A stretch of 64,000 bases of DNA from Azospirillum thermophilum (GCF_003130795.1 NZ_CP029353.1:1069501-1133500), one strand, 5' to 3'; counted from the first letter of the stretch, positions 16,936 to 26,962 are shown. Translations and numbers: made by a program. The notes: generated by a model not told the origin, from the sequence alone.

Positions 16936-18378
16936 TCAGCCCGCCTTGCGCTCCGCATAGAGCGCCAGCGCCCGGTCGCGGGCGGCGCCATGGTCGAGGA
17001 TCGGGCGCGGATAGTCGCTGCCCAGCCTCACCCCGGCCTGCCGCAGGATGTCGGCCGGCGCCTCCCACGGCTTGTGGATCCAGCGGGCGGGCAGGCCGGC
17101 CAGCTCGGGCACGAAGCGGCGGACATAGGCGCCGTCGGGGTCGAACTTCTCGCCCTGCAGCACCGGGTTGAAGACGCGGAAGAAGGGCGCGGCGTCGGCG
17201 CCGCAGCCGGCCACCCACTGCCAGTTGCCGGCGTTGTTGGCGTGGTCGGCATCGACCAGCGTATCCCGGAACCACGCCTCGCCCGCCTGCCATGGCAGCA
17301 GCAGGTCCTTCACCAGGAAGGAGGCGACGATCATCCGCACCCGGTTGTGCATCCAGCCGGTCTGCCAGAGCTGCCGCATCCCCGCGTCGACGATGGGATA
17401 GCCGGTGCGGCCGAGCTGCCAGGCCTTCAGTCCCGCCGGGTCGTCTCGCCAGGGAAAGTCGGCGAAGCGGGGATCCATCGGCCGGGTCGCGAGGTCGGGG
17501 AAGGCGTCGAGCAGGGTGTGGTTGAACTCCCGCCACGCGATCTCGCGCAGGAAGGCGTCGATGCCGGCCGCCAGTTCCGGCCGCGCGTCGGCGGCATGGC
17601 GGGCGGCGTACCAGACCTGCCGCGGCCCGATCTCCCCGAAGGCGAGATGGGGGGAGAGGCCGGAGGTGCCGTCGCGGTCGGGGCGGTCGCGCTCCTCCGG
17701 ATAGCGGGCGACCGGGCCGTCGAGGAAGGCGGCAAGCCGGGCGAGCGCGGAGACCTCGCCGGGCGTCCAGGCCTTGCGCAGGCCGCCGGCCCAATCGGGG
17801 CAGGTCGGCAGCAGGTGCCAGTCCGCCAGCCGGTCGCCGGCCACCGGGGCGGCCGGCGGGGGCAGCGCATGCGGCGCGCGGGTCGGCGGCGGCGGTGGCG
17901 GCATCTGCTGCAGGGCGCGCCAGAAGGGGGTGAAGACGCGGAAGGGGCCGCCGGTCTTCGTGCGCACGGTCCAGGGCTCGTGCAGCAGGGCGGCGTTGTG
18001 GCTGTGGACGGCGATCCCGCGGGTCTTCAGCGTCTCCTTGATGCGGCGGTCGCGCGCGATCCAGGCCGGGGCATAGCGGCGGTTCCACAGCACGCTGCGC
18101 GCCCCGGTCTCCGCCAGCAGGGCGTCCAGCACGGCGGCGGGAGGACCGCGGCGCAGCACCAGCGGCGAGCCGGTGCGCGCCAGCGCCGTCCCCAGCCGCT
18201 CCAGGCTGCCATGCAGCCACCACAGCGAGGCGCCGCCGAGCGGGCGGGGGTCTTCCGGATCCTCCTCCAGGATGTAGAGCGGGATGACCGGGGCGCCGGT
18301 CGCGGCGGCGGCGGCCAACGCCGGGTTGTCGGCGAGGCGGAGGTCGTTGCGGAACCAGACGATGACCGGCGGCAGCAT
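16936..18378 (-). CDS. phrB: Deoxyribodipyrimidine photolyase (class I, CPD type)
   Basis: A flavoprotein that splits UV-induced pyrimidine dimers using light. 480 residues: N-terminal antenna domain beginning VIVWFRNDLRLADNPAL, then the FAD-binding domain with GTSGLSPHLAFGEI, IAWREFNHTLL, WMHNRVRMIVASFL (read as MHNRVRMIVASFLVKD) and DADHANNAGNWQW(V). All are typical of class I photolyases. The gene is divergent from nothing; zur lies just downstream on the same strand and PdeM is upstream with 75 bases between. Photolyase could instead be a cryptochrome, but the DNA-binding and FAD segments favour repair. Confidence 0.93.
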   Translation of the reverse strand: MLPPVIVWFRNDLRLADNPALAAAAATGAPVIPLYILEEDPEDPRPLGGASLWWLHGSLERLGTALARTGSPLVLRRGPPAAVLDALLAETGARSVLWNRRYAPAWIARDRRIKETLKTRGIAVHSHNAALLHEPWTVRTKTGGPFRVFTPFWRALQQMPPPPPPTRAPHALPPPAAPVAGDRLADWHLLPTCPDWAGGLRKAWTPGEVSALARLAAFLDGPVARYPEERDRPDRDGTSGLSPHLAFGEIGPRQVWYAARHAADARPELAAGIDAFLREIAWREFNHTLLDAFPDLATRPMDPRFADFPWRDDPAGLKAWQLGRTGYPIVDAGMRQLWQTGWMHNRVRMIVASFLVKDLLLPWQAGEAWFRDTLVDADHANNAGNWQWVAGCGADAAPFFRVFNPVLQGEKFDPDGAYVRRFVPELAGLPARWIHKPWEAPADILRQAGVRLGSDYPRPILDHGAARDRALALYAERKAG

Positions 18379-18453
18379 GATGATCCGGATGGCAGGTATC
18401 GAGTGCCACCCATATAGGTCACGCTCGCGCTCAAGCCATAGCGGGAAGTTGAG

Positions 18454-19134
18454 TCAGCCGGCATCGGGCGACAGCCGCTCGCGCGGGAAGCGGTAGAGCT
18501 TGCCGCGGGCGGCCAGCAGGACCTCGAACCGCCGCTTGAGCAGGCCGGACACCGCCGGGTCCAGCACGTTCAGCCCGCCGGCATAGCTGCCGAAGGCCGG
18601 CAGGATCAGCTTGGCGCCATCGGTGGCGAAGCAGCGGTCGCGCACCCGCCGGCCGGGCGGCAGGCTGACCGCGGCGGCGGGGTGCAGGTGGCCGGACAGT
18701 TCCCCCACGGCGCCCGGAACCGCCTCGTGCCGGAAGGTCAGCGGGCCGATGGCGACCTCGGCCTCGATCCGGCCGCCGAAGCCGGCCGGCGGCTCCGGAT
18801 CATGGTTGCCGGTGATCCACAGCCAGTCGGCCCGCGCGGTCAAAGCCCGCAGCCGCTCCACATCGGCCGGGGCCATCCGCTCGGCCGCCCGCCGGTCGTG
18901 GAAGCTGTCGCCGAGGCAGAGGACCCGCGCCGGCCGCAGCCGGTCGATCAGCGCCGCCAGCCGGTCGAGTGTCGCCCGCGTGTCGTAGGGCGGCAGCATC
19001 CGGCCGCGCGCGGCGAAGGCCGATCCCTTTTCCAGATGCAGGTCGGCCACGGCGATCAGTCCCTGGTCCGGCCAATGGACGGCGCCGGACGGGTCCGCCG
19101 CCAGCGTCACGCCGGCGAGGGGGAGGGGAAGCAT
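18454..19134 (-). CDS. pdeM: Ligase-associated DNA damage response endonuclease PdeM
   Basis: A calcineurin-like metallophosphoesterase of about 226 residues. Metal motifs are in order: ADLHLEKG, LGDSFHD, TGNHDPE and SGHLHPA. In many proteobacteria this gene sits with a DEXH helicase, an exonuclease and an ATP-dependent DNA ligase in a damage-repair set. Here the helicase gene is 1.1 kb upstream, and ligase and exonuclease are absent from the window. ATG 19134 gives the family start MLPLPLAGVTL; the open frame extends further upstream without plausible sequence. Confidence 0.88.
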   Translation of the reverse strand: MLPLPLAGVTLAADPSGAVHWPDQGLIAVADLHLEKGSAFAARGRMLPPYDTRATLDRLAALIDRLRPARVLCLGDSFHDRRAAERMAPADVERLRALTARADWLWITGNHDPEPPAGFGGRIEAEVAIGPLTFRHEAVPGAVGELSGHLHPAAAVSLPPGRRVRDRCFATDGAKLILPAFGSYAGGLNVLDPAVSGLLKRRFEVLLAARGKLYRFPRERLSPDAG

Positions 19135-19259
19135 GGGCGTATCCCGTTGGAGTGCCTGCGGTTCCACGCATTCGGCAGGAACGGTCTCATGCGGTCCGCT
19201 CGGGCAGGGACGCCGGGACCGGCTGAAGGCGACGCAGGCGCAAGCCGATGCGGAGCGTC

Positions 19260-20111
19260 CTACGGGCGCTTCCTCGCAACGAGACCGTACATGAGCGGAA
19301 TGCGCGGCATGCCCTCCGGCGGGACCATTCGTCGTCCGCCGATGTCGCGCATGCCTTCGAAACCGCGCCACCCGTTGGCAAAGGGGAACTCCTCCATCCT
19401 CTCAAGCGTCAGCCCGGCACGGATGAGCGCCGACACCACCTCGCCCACGCCCCAGTAGAACTCGTACGAGTTGTGGGGGTTGCGGAAATCCACCATGCCG
19501 GTCTCGTGCTCCCCCGGCGTGAGGCCGGTGCCCGACTCCGCCACATAATCGCCGACGCCATCCTCCTCCACCGGCGCCTTGTCGAAATAATCGTAGAACG
19601 GCTGCCACCGTTCATTGAACACCATGGCGAAGGGGTGGAACTCCATGAACACGAACCGCCCGTCCGGCCGCAACACCCTCGCGATGCCGCGCGCCCAGGC
19701 ATCGAGGTCGGAGAGCCAGCAGATCGTCCCGTACGAGGCGAAGACCCGGTCGAAGGACCGCTGACCGTCGGCCGCCTGCTCGAACCACGCGAACAGGTCC
19801 TCGCGCTCGAAACGCGCCGGGATGCCGCTCTCATGCGACAGGCGGCGGGCGAAGGCGATCGCCTCGTCCGAGATGTCGACGCCCGTCACGTCGGCGCCGA
19901 GCCGCGCGAGGCTCAGGCTGTCCTGGCCGGAATTGCATTGCAGGTGAAGCAGGCTCAGGCCGCGGATCTCGCCGAGGAGTTCAACCTCCTCCGGAAAGAG
20001 CGTCGAACCGCCGTTCCGGAAGAAGGCGGCCTGGTCGCCCTTGTGGCTGTTGTGCGCGACGGTCGCGGCGTTCCAGGAGAGGCGGTTCGCCTCGTGAAGA
20101 TCCTTGCGCAT
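19260..20111 (-). CDS. Class I SAM-dependent methyltransferase
   Basis: 283 residues with the Rossmann SAM-binding motif LLHLQCNSGQDSLSLARLGA followed by VTGVDISDEAI, and a methyltransferase-11-like central sheet (VLRPDGRFVFMEFHPF). The start MRKDLHEANRLSWNAATVAHN is typical of small-molecule methyltransferases. The substrate is unknown. It lies between pdeM and the Lhr-like helicase on the same strand, with 125 and 122 bases on either side. A role in the repair module is unproven. Confidence 0.85.
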   Translation of the reverse strand: MRKDLHEANRLSWNAATVAHNSHKGDQAAFFRNGGSTLFPEEVELLGEIRGLSLLHLQCNSGQDSLSLARLGADVTGVDISDEAIAFARRLSHESGIPARFEREDLFAWFEQAADGQRSFDRVFASYGTICWLSDLDAWARGIARVLRPDGRFVFMEFHPFAMVFNERWQPFYDYFDKAPVEEDGVGDYVAESGTGLTPGEHETGMVDFRNPHNSYEFYWGVGEVVSALIRAGLTLERMEEFPFANGWRGFEGMRDIGGRRMVPPEGMPRIPLMYGLVARKRP

Positions 20112-20233
20112 CGGGAGTTTCTTCCAGGTTCTTGTCGTTCTTACTGCATGGGATCATCCAAGCCGGGCAGATATGAAGCCGGGGATGCCCCTTTGCACCC
20201 CCCGGTCGTTGCAGGGCAGTGTTTCGTGCGCCG

Positions 20234-22714
20234 TCATCGGGGCTGCGCCGGGAAAAGCTGCCTCTCTCCCGGTTCCGGCATGGCCTCGGCGACCAGCTCG
20301 TCCGCGGCGGCGGCCAGCAGCTCGTCGGTGGCGCTGCCGTCCACCCGCTCCCGGCCGATCTCCAGGATGGCGGGGACGGCGAGCGGCGAGATGCGGTCGA
20401 GATCGCGGTGGAGGATGCGGCCGCGGATGCGCGCGAGGAAGTCGGACAGGCGGCGGATGTCGGTCAAGCCCCCCGCCGCGTCGGCCCGCGTCGCCCGCAG
20501 CAGCACATGGCCGGGATCGTGCTTGCGCAGCACGTCGTAGATCAGGTCGGAGGAGAAGGTGACCTGCCGCCCGGTCTTCTCCTGCCCCGGATGCCGGCGG
20601 TCGATGACGCCGGTGATCAGCGCCACGTTGCGGAAGGTCCGCCGCAGCATCGAGGACTCGTCCATCCACGCCTCCAGGTCGTCGCCCAGCATGTCCTGGT
20701 CGAACAGCGCCGCCATGTCGGCGGGCGAGCGCAGCGACCATACCGCCAGCACATAGTCGGTGGCGACGAAGCCCAGCGGCCCCAGCCCGAACCGCTCCAT
20801 CCGCCGGGTCAGCAGCATGCCGAGCGTCTGGTGGGCGTTGCGCCCCTCGAAGGCATAGGCGACGAGGAAGCGCTTGCCGCCGCGCGGGAAGGTCTCGACC
20901 AGCAGCCCGTCGCGCGGCGGCAGGACGGAGCGCCAGCGCTGCAGCCGCAGCCATTCCTGCACATCCGCCGGCAGCCCGTCCCAGCCGGCGGGGTCGGAGA
21001 GCGTGGCCCGCACCCGGTCGGCGAGATGGGTGGTCAGCGGCAGGCGGCCGCCGGCATAGGCGGGGATCTTGGGGTCGCCGGTGCCGCCCTTGGCCACCTG
21101 CGCCTCCATCTCCCGCACGCCGAGGAACTTGAGGAGCTGGCCGGCGAACAGGAAGGTGTCGCCGGGCGTCAGGCCCTGGATGAAATACTCCTCCACCTCG
21201 CCCAGCACCGGGCCGCGGTTCAGGCGGACGCGCAGCAGCGCCTCCTGCGTGATGGTCCCGACATTCATGCGGTACTGCCGCGCCACCGCCGGCCCGGCGA
21301 CCGCCATGCGCCCGTCCTCGCGCAGGGTCAGCCGATGGAAGCGCTCGTAGGCGCCGAGCGCGTAGCCGCCGGTCGCGACGAAGTCGAGCACGTCGTCGAA
21401 CTCGTCGCGCGACAGGCCGGCGTAGGGGGCGGCGGTGACCACCTCGTCATAGAGGTCGTCGGGGCGGAAGGGGGCGGCGCAGGCCATGCCCAGCATGTGC
21501 TGGGCCAGCACGTCGATGCCGCCGGGCCGGGGCCGCTCGCCGTCCAGGGTCCGTTCCCGCACCGCGTCGAGCGCGGCACGGCATTCCAGCACCTCGAAGC
21601 GGTTGGCGGGGACCAGCAGGGCCCGGCTCGGCTCGTCCAGCCGGTGATTGGCCCGGCCGATGCGCTGGATCAGGCGGCTCGCCCCCTTCGGCGCGCCGAT
21701 CTGCACCACCAGATCGACGGCGGCCCAGTCGATGCCGAGGTCGAGGGAGGAGGTGGCGACCACCGCCCGCAGCTCCCCGCGGGCCATCGCCGCCTCCACC
21801 TTGCGGCGCTGTTCCACGGCCAGCGAGCCATGATGGAGCGCGATCGGCAGCGCGTCCTCGTTGAGGCGCCACAGCTCCTGGAAGACCATCTCCGCCTGGG
21901 CGCGGGTGTTGACGAAGACCAGGGTGGTGCGGTGCCGCCGGATGCGCTCATAGACCTCGGGCAGGGCGTGCATCGCCATGTGGCCGGCCCAGGGAAGCCG
22001 CTGCGCCGTCTCCAGGATCTCCACCGCCGCGTCCGCACCGGCGCGGCCGAGCACAAGGCGGACGTCTCCACCCTCCGCCCGGCCGGTGCGCGACAGCCAG
22101 GCGAGCAGCGCGTCCGGCTCCGCCACCGTGGCGGAGAGGCCGACCCGCCGGGCGGCGGGCGCCAGCCGGGCGAGCCGCGCCAGCCCCAGCGCCAGCAGGT
22201 CGCCGCGCTTGGTCCCGGCCAGGGCGTGCAGCTCGTCCACGATCACGCAGCGCAGCCCGCGGAAGATCGCGTCGCTGTCGGCGTAGGAGAGCATCAGCGC
22301 CAGGCTCTCCGGCGTCGTCATCAGGATCTGCGGCGGGTGGGTGCGCTGGCGCCGCCGCTTGGCCTCCGGCGTGTCGCCCGTCCGCGTCTCCGTCCGGATG
22401 GGCAGCCGCATCTCCGCCACGGGCGTGTCGAGGTTGCGCTGGATGTCCACCGCCAGCGCCTTCAGCGGCGAGATGTAGAGGGTGTGCAGCCCTTCGCGCG
22501 GGCGTTCCGCCAGATCGATCAGCGAGGGCAGGAAGCCGGCCAGCGTCTTGCCGCCGCCGGTCGGTGCGATCAGCAGCGCGCTGTTCCCATGTGCCGCCGC
22601 CTCGACCATGGCGATCTGGTGGGGATGCGGCGTCCAGCCGCGTAACCGGAACCAGGCGGCGACGTTGGGCGGAATCAGGTCCGGTGCGGGAAGGGGTGGC
22701 TGGGAGGCATCCAT
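20234..22714 (-). CDS. Ligase-associated DEXH-box helicase (Lhr-like)
   Basis: 826 residues. The helicase core has LLIAPTGGGKTLAGFLPSL (Walker A), DELHALAGTKRGD (Walker B, DELH), LSATVAEPDALLAWL and a second RecA domain with FVNTRAQAEMVFQEL and IQRIGRANHR. An Lhr-type C-terminal region follows. This subfamily is linked with the PdeM/ligase damage-response set. ATG 22714 is preceded by a short leader. No frameshift seen. It is the first gene of a minus-strand series that ends at zur-COG0523, although the gaps argue for several promoters. Confidence 0.9.
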   Translation of the reverse strand: MDASQPPLPAPDLIPPNVAAWFRLRGWTPHPHQIAMVEAAAHGNSALLIAPTGGGKTLAGFLPSLIDLAERPREGLHTLYISPLKALAVDIQRNLDTPVAEMRLPIRTETRTGDTPEAKRRRQRTHPPQILMTTPESLALMLSYADSDAIFRGLRCVIVDELHALAGTKRGDLLALGLARLARLAPAARRVGLSATVAEPDALLAWLSRTGRAEGGDVRLVLGRAGADAAVEILETAQRLPWAGHMAMHALPEVYERIRRHRTTLVFVNTRAQAEMVFQELWRLNEDALPIALHHGSLAVEQRRKVEAAMARGELRAVVATSSLDLGIDWAAVDLVVQIGAPKGASRLIQRIGRANHRLDEPSRALLVPANRFEVLECRAALDAVRERTLDGERPRPGGIDVLAQHMLGMACAAPFRPDDLYDEVVTAAPYAGLSRDEFDDVLDFVATGGYALGAYERFHRLTLREDGRMAVAGPAVARQYRMNVGTITQEALLRVRLNRGPVLGEVEEYFIQGLTPGDTFLFAGQLLKFLGVREMEAQVAKGGTGDPKIPAYAGGRLPLTTHLADRVRATLSDPAGWDGLPADVQEWLRLQRWRSVLPPRDGLLVETFPRGGKRFLVAYAFEGRNAHQTLGMLLTRRMERFGLGPLGFVATDYVLAVWSLRSPADMAALFDQDMLGDDLEAWMDESSMLRRTFRNVALITGVIDRRHPGQEKTGRQVTFSSDLIYDVLRKHDPGHVLLRATRADAAGGLTDIRRLSDFLARIRGRILHRDLDRISPLAVPAILEIGRERVDGSATDELLAAAADELVAEAMPEPGERQLFPAQPR

Positions 22715-23171
22715 CGCGGAGTCGGGAACGCGTCCGGGAGGATGGGCATGCTAGCCGAGCCGGGCGAACGGACAAAGAACAATGTCGAGCTGGGGCGTGA
22801 TGGGCGGCGGGCAGCGGGCGGCGGGCGGCGGATCATCGCGGCCGACGGGTCGGGCAAAGAAATTCCCTTTCCCTCACGCATAGGATCATGCCGGACCGAT
22901 GGTATGATATTTCGATGAGCCGTTTGTATAGTTTCTGCGGATTTGGCTCGCCGTATCGATATCGATGGCAGATGTGTCAAAAAGAAATAATTTCAGACGC
23001 ATGATGATCCAAACATAAATCGGTAACGTAGTTGCCTTTTGTCTATGGGGTCTTCAGGGTTTTCCGCATCTTTTGTTTGTAACGGCGATGTGAAAATCTC
23101 CTGATTAGATCCGGTTGGTTTTTCCGTACAAAAACCGTGGTGGATATCGATTGAATGCAGGAGGTGGGCGC
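22715..23171. other. Intergenic region with an AT-rich patch
   Basis: About 450 bases between the divergent helicase and chemoreceptor genes. The part from 22855 to 23140 is much richer in A and T than the rest of the window, for example around 22984-23000 and 23030-23110, and probably holds the chemoreceptor promoter. No open frame looks real. Confidence 0.6.
23117..23136. promoter_or_regulatory. Inverted repeat upstream of the chemoreceptor
   Basis: GGTTTTT-CCGTAC-AAAAACC forms a perfect 7-bp stem with a 6-base loop, 35 bases before the ATG. It could be an operator or an RNA hairpin in the leader. Function not known. Confidence 0.35.
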
Positions 23172-24863
23172 ATGTCGTGGGTAATCAACGCAACGGTGCG
23201 GACCAAAGCTGTCGTCAGCTTTGCCGTCATCCTGCTCTTCACCCTGGGGTTGGGTGTCTTCTCCCTGGGCCAGCTCTCCAAGGTGAACCACGAGGCTGCG
23301 GAGATCCGCGACAACTGGCTTCCGAGTGTCCGGCATCTGGGCACGATCCGCAGTGCCTTCGACTTCTATCGCATCCTGGAAGGTGCCCATGTGATGTCCT
23401 CGTCGCCCGATGACATGAAGGCGGAGGAGCAGACCATGCAGACCGTCCTGCAGGACATGGAGAAGGCGCGGCGCGACTATCAATCCCTGCTGACCGCCGG
23501 GTTCGAGACGGAGAAGTACAAGCGGTTCTCGGAGCTGTGGGAAGCCTATCTGGCGCTGAGCCAGCAGAAGCTGCTTCCGGTGTCCCGTAAGAACCAGACC
23601 GAGCAGGCGAGCACGCTCTATCGCGGCGAGGCGCGCGTCGCCTACCGCGCCGCCAAGAAGATCCTGGACGAGCTGGTGGAGTTCAACACCAAGGGGGGCA
23701 ACGAAGCCGCCGCCAAGGGCCAGCAGGTCTACGACAGCGGCAAGCTGTGGGTCTTCGCCGTCATCGGCCTCGCCGTCGTGATCTCTCTCGGGGCGGCCTG
23801 GTTGATGGTCGCCACCGTCTCCCGGCCGCTCCAGGTGCTGACCGGCACGATGAACCGGCTGGCCGCGCACGACCTCTCCACCCAGGTGGAGGGCGCCGGG
23901 CGGGGCGACGAGCTGGGCGCGATGGCGCGGGCGGTGCAGGTCTTCAAGGACGGGCTGATCGAGGCGCAGCGGCTGGCGGCCGAGCAGGCGGCCGAGCAGG
24001 CGGCCAAGCTGCGGCGGGCGGAGGCGGTGGACAAGCTGGTCGCCGACTTCGACCGGGTGGCGGCCTCGGCGCTGCGCACCGTGTCGTCGGCCGCGTCGGA
24101 GCTGGACGCCACGGCCAAGAGCCTGGTGTCGATGGCGCAGCAGACCAACATGCAGGCCGGCGCGGTGGCCGCGGCGGCGGAACAGACCAGCGCCAACGTG
24201 CAGACCGTCGCCACCGCGACCGAGGAGATGGCGAGCTCGATCCGCGAGATCGGCCAGCAGGTCACCAACTCCACCCGCATCGCCGGCCAGGCGGTGGAGC
24301 AGGCGGCCCACACGACCGACACGGTGCGCGGTCTTGCCGACGCCGCCCAGCGGATCGGCGAGGTGGTGAACCTGATCACCAACATCGCGAGCCAGACCAA
24401 CCTGCTGGCCCTGAACGCCACGATCGAGGCGGCGCGCGCGGGGGAGGCCGGCAAGGGCTTCGCCGTGGTGGCCGGCGAGGTGAAGTCGCTGGCAAGCCAG
24501 ACGGCCAAGGCGACCGACGAGATCGCCGCCCAGATCGCCGGCATCCAGAACGCCACCTCGGGCGCGGTGCAGGCGATCGCCGGGATCAGCGGCACCATCA
24601 CCAACATCAACGACATCTCCACCACCATCGCCGCCGCCATCGAGGAGCAGGGCGCGGCGACCAACGAGATCGCCCGCAGCGTGCAGCAGGCGGCCGGCGG
24701 CACCCAGGAGGTCTCCAACAACATCGGTCAGGTGACGCAGACCGCCGGGGAGACCGGCAGCGCCGCCAGCCAGGTGATGTCGGCGGCCGGCGAACTGGCC
24801 CGGCAGGCGGAGTCGCTGCGTCACGACGTCGAGCAGTTCCTCGCCGCCATCAAGGCGGCGTAA
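23172..24863 (+). CDS. Methyl-accepting chemotaxis protein
   Basis: 563 residues. A cytoplasmic start and membrane helix at about 12-32, a periplasmic four-helix-bundle type sensor (about 33-188), a second helix at about 193-212, a HAMP domain with [19 protein letters not shown], and a signalling domain with the hairpin [20 protein letters not shown] and [18 protein letters not shown] 23172 has AGGAGGTGG seven bases upstream, better than an upstream start at 23115. The ligand is not known. The last seven codons are the first copy of a tandem repeat that continues past the stop codon. Confidence 0.93.
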   Translation: MSWVINATVRTKAVVSFAVILLFTLGLGVFSLGQLSKVNHEAAEIRDNWLPSVRHLGTIRSAFDFYRILEGAHVMSSSPDDMKAEEQTMQTVLQDMEKARRDYQSLLTAGFETEKYKRFSELWEAYLALSQQKLLPVSRKNQTEQASTLYRGEARVAYRAAKKILDELVEFNTKGGNEAAAKGQQVYDSGKLWVFAVIGLAVVISLGAAWLMVATVSRPLQVLTGTMNRLAAHDLSTQVEGAGRGDELGAMARAVQVFKDGLIEAQRLAAEQAAEQAAKLRRAEAVDKLVADFDRVAASALRTVSSAASELDATAKSLVSMAQQTNMQAGAVAAAAEQTSANVQTVATATEEMASSIREIGQQVTNSTRIAGQAVEQAAHTTDTVRGLADAAQRIGEVVNLITNIASQTNLLALNATIEAARAGEAGKGFAVVAGEVKSLASQTAKATDEIAAQIAGIQNATSGAVQAIAGISGTITNINDISTTIAAAIEEQGAATNEIARSVQQAAGGTQEVSNNIGQVTQTAGETGSAASQVMSAAGELARQAESLRHDVEQFLAAIKAA

Positions 24864-25003
24864 AGCCCAAGCCGCCATCAAGGCGGCGTAAAGCCCAAGC
24901 CGCCATCAAGGCGGCGTAAGGCTCGGACCGCCATCAAGGCGGCGTAAGGCTCGGACCGCCATCAAGGCGGCGTAAGGCTCGGACCGCCATCAAGGCGGCG
25001 TAG
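24843..25003. repeat. Six-copy 28-bp tandem array of stem-loops copied from the receptor's 3' end
   Basis: The core CGCCATCAAGGCGGCGTAA (19 bases, including the receptor's stop codon) recurs at 24845, 24873, 24901, 24929, 24957 and 24985 (last copy ends TAG). Spacers are 9 bases: AGCCCAAGC twice, GGCTCGGAC three times. Each copy can fold as GCCGCC-ATCAA-GGCGGC or a 5-bp version. Because 28 is not a multiple of three, stop codons fall in all frames. The array lies between convergent genes. Confidence 0.95.
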
Positions 25004-25025
25004 GGCGGCGGTCCGGGCGGTCCTC

Positions 25026-26296
25026 TCAAGTGATGAGGATCGCCCGGAAGTCGTTGACGTTGGTCAGGGTCGGGCCGGTGACGATGCTGTCGCCCAGCGC
25101 CTGGAAAAAACCGTGCCCGTCATTGTCGGCCAACGCGTCCGGCGGCCGGATGCCGAGCGCGCGGGCGCGGTCCAGGCTGTCAGGGGCGAGGAGGGCGCCG
25201 GCGATCTCCTCCAGCCCGTCCACCCCGTCGGTGTCGCCGGCGATGGCGTGGACGCGCGGCTCGCCGTTCAATGCCAGGGCCAGCGACAGCAGGAACTCCA
25301 CGTTCCGCCCGCCCCGTCCCGTGCCGCGCACCGTCACCGTCGTCTCGCCGCCCGACAGCAGCACGCAGGGCGCCGCGAAGGGCTGGCCGCGGCGGACCAC
25401 CTGCAGGGCGAGGCCGGCCAGGACCTTTCCGACCTCGCGCGCCTCGCCCTCGATGCTGTCGCCCAGGATGTGGACCGGCAGCCCGGCCGCGCGGGCGACC
25501 GAGGCCGCCGCCTCCAGCGCCATCTGCGGGGTCGCGACCATGCGGACCTCGCCGCCGGCCAGCCGCGGGTCGCCGGGCTTGACGCTCTCGCCCCGGCCGC
25601 TCTCCAGCGCCTCGCGCACCGCCGGCGGCACCGCGATGGCGTAGCGCCGGAGGATCGCCAGGGCGTCGGCGCAGCTCGTCGGGTCGGCGACGGTCGGACC
25701 CGAGGCGATGTCCGTCGGGTTGTCGCCCGGCACGTCGGACAGCAGCAGCGTGACCACCCGCGCCGGGTGGCAGGCGGCGGCGAGCCGCCCGCCCTTCACC
25801 GCCGAGAGGTGGCGGCGCACGCAGTTCATCTCGGAGATGGTGGCGCCGGAGGCGAGCAGGGCGCGGTTGACCGCCTGCTTGTCCTCCAGCGTCAGCCCGT
25901 CCAGCGGCAGGGCCAGCAGGGCGGAGCCGCCGCCGGAAATCAGGCAGAGAACGGTGTCCTCGGACGTCAGGCCGCGCACGCGGTCGAGCAGCCGCAGCGT
26001 GGCGGCGTGGCCGGCGGCGTCGGGCACCGGGTGGGCGGCCTCGACGATCTCGATCCTCCGGCAGGGGACCGCGTAGCCGTAGCGGGTGATGACGAGGCCG
26101 GACAGCGGTCCCGGCCAATGGTCCTCCACCGCCCGCGCCATCGCCGCCGAGGCCTTGCCCGCCCCGATCACCACCAGCCGGCCCTTCGGCGGCTCGGGCA
26201 GATGCGCCGGGATGGTCAGCGCCGGCTGGGCCGCCGCCACCGCGGCGTCGAACAGGCGGCGAAGAAGCTCGCGGGGGCAGGGGCGGATCCGGACAT
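25026..26296 (-). CDS. Glycerate 2-kinase / hydroxypyruvate reductase-type (MOFRL family)
   Basis: About 422 residues. Seen: RLVVIGAGKASAAMARAVE, the ISGGGSALLALP loop, MNCVRRHLSAVKGGRLA, LLLSDVPGDNPTDIASGPT and GRNVEFLLSLAL and AGDTDGVDG, all of the GckA/TtuD family that phosphorylates glycerate in glyoxylate or tartrate use. Older annotations call it hydroxypyruvate reductase. The frame is open to GTG 26339, but that start gives an odd Arg/Cys-rich lead (MHTVRPVPCRGCRR). If the G run at 26273-26277 had six bases, ATG 26296 would give MSGSAPAPRELLRRLFDAAV, a normal family start, so one base is probably missing here too. Confidence 0.88.
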
Positions 26297-26426
26297 CGCG
26301 GCGGCAGCCTCGGCAGGGGACGGGACGGACAGTATGCACCGTCCCGTCCGCCGCCGTCAGTCGATCCTGCTGACGCTCATTGGATGCCCGCGGCGGGTTG
26401 CGGGGGACGCGGGATCGGACGCGGGA

Positions 26427-26645
26427 TCATTCCAGCAGCCGGCCCGCCGTCATCCTGTAGATCGCGACGAACTCGCCGGCGGTGGCCAGCAGGGCCGCGT
26501 ACAGGATGACCTGGAAGTGGAAGATGAAGCCGATCGGCAGGGCGAGCAGAAGGATCGCCGAAGCGAGGACGGCGGGGATGAATACCCCCAGCCTGAAGGT
26601 TTCGTAGGGTTTGTCGTCGGCCGGGTCGTGCAGGACATTTGCCAT
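26427..26645 (-). CDS. Small two-helix membrane protein
   Basis: 72 residues: a polar start (MANVLHDPADDKPYETFR) then two hydrophobic segments, about residues 20-38 and 43-62, joined by FHFQ, and a short polar tail. ATG 26645 has GGAG seven bases upstream. No family recognised. It lies alone between glycerate kinase and flagellin. It could be an inner-membrane accessory protein. Confidence 0.65.
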   Translation of the reverse strand: MANVLHDPADDKPYETFRLGVFIPAVLASAILLLALPIGFIFHFQVILYAALLATAGEFVAIYRMTAGRLLE

Positions 26646-26962
26646 GTCGGGTCTCCGCGAGGTCGGGACGGCGAGCCCTGTCTCCCGGCGCGCGGCCGGT
26701 CGATCCCCGCCGTCTGCTGGCGGAGGCGTTTCCCGGTGGGGGCGCGGGCGGGCTCGGATCGTGGCGTGGAGACTAGCTGCCGGCGGACGCGGGCGCTTTG
26801 CGAATTGACAAATTGCCGAGCCGGACCGGCGGACAGCGGCCCCCGGCGATGCCGCCGGGCCGCATGGCCGGGAAGACCCCGGCGGAGCCTGGACGTGCGA
26901 ACGGGCGCTCCGGATAGGAGCGCCCGCGACGCAGCACGTTGCCCGGTTCGGGCGGTCTCGGC
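26646..26962. other. Intergenic region downstream of flagellin
   Basis: About 317 bases with no convincing gene. It contains the flagellin hairpin at 26903-26925 and, near the small membrane protein, a possible promoter region. Nothing else stands out. Confidence 0.5.
26903..26925 (-). terminator. Hairpin after the flagellin gene
   Basis: GGGCGCTCC-GGATA-GGAGCGCCC is a perfect 9-bp stem with a 5-base loop, 38 bases beyond the flagellin stop. On the minus strand no T tract follows, so it may act with Rho or as a 3' stabiliser. Confidence 0.5.

Noticed and set aside
24843..25003. Repeats considered as a CRISPR array
   Set aside because: Spacers are only 9 bases and almost identical, and the repeat is a copy of a gene end.
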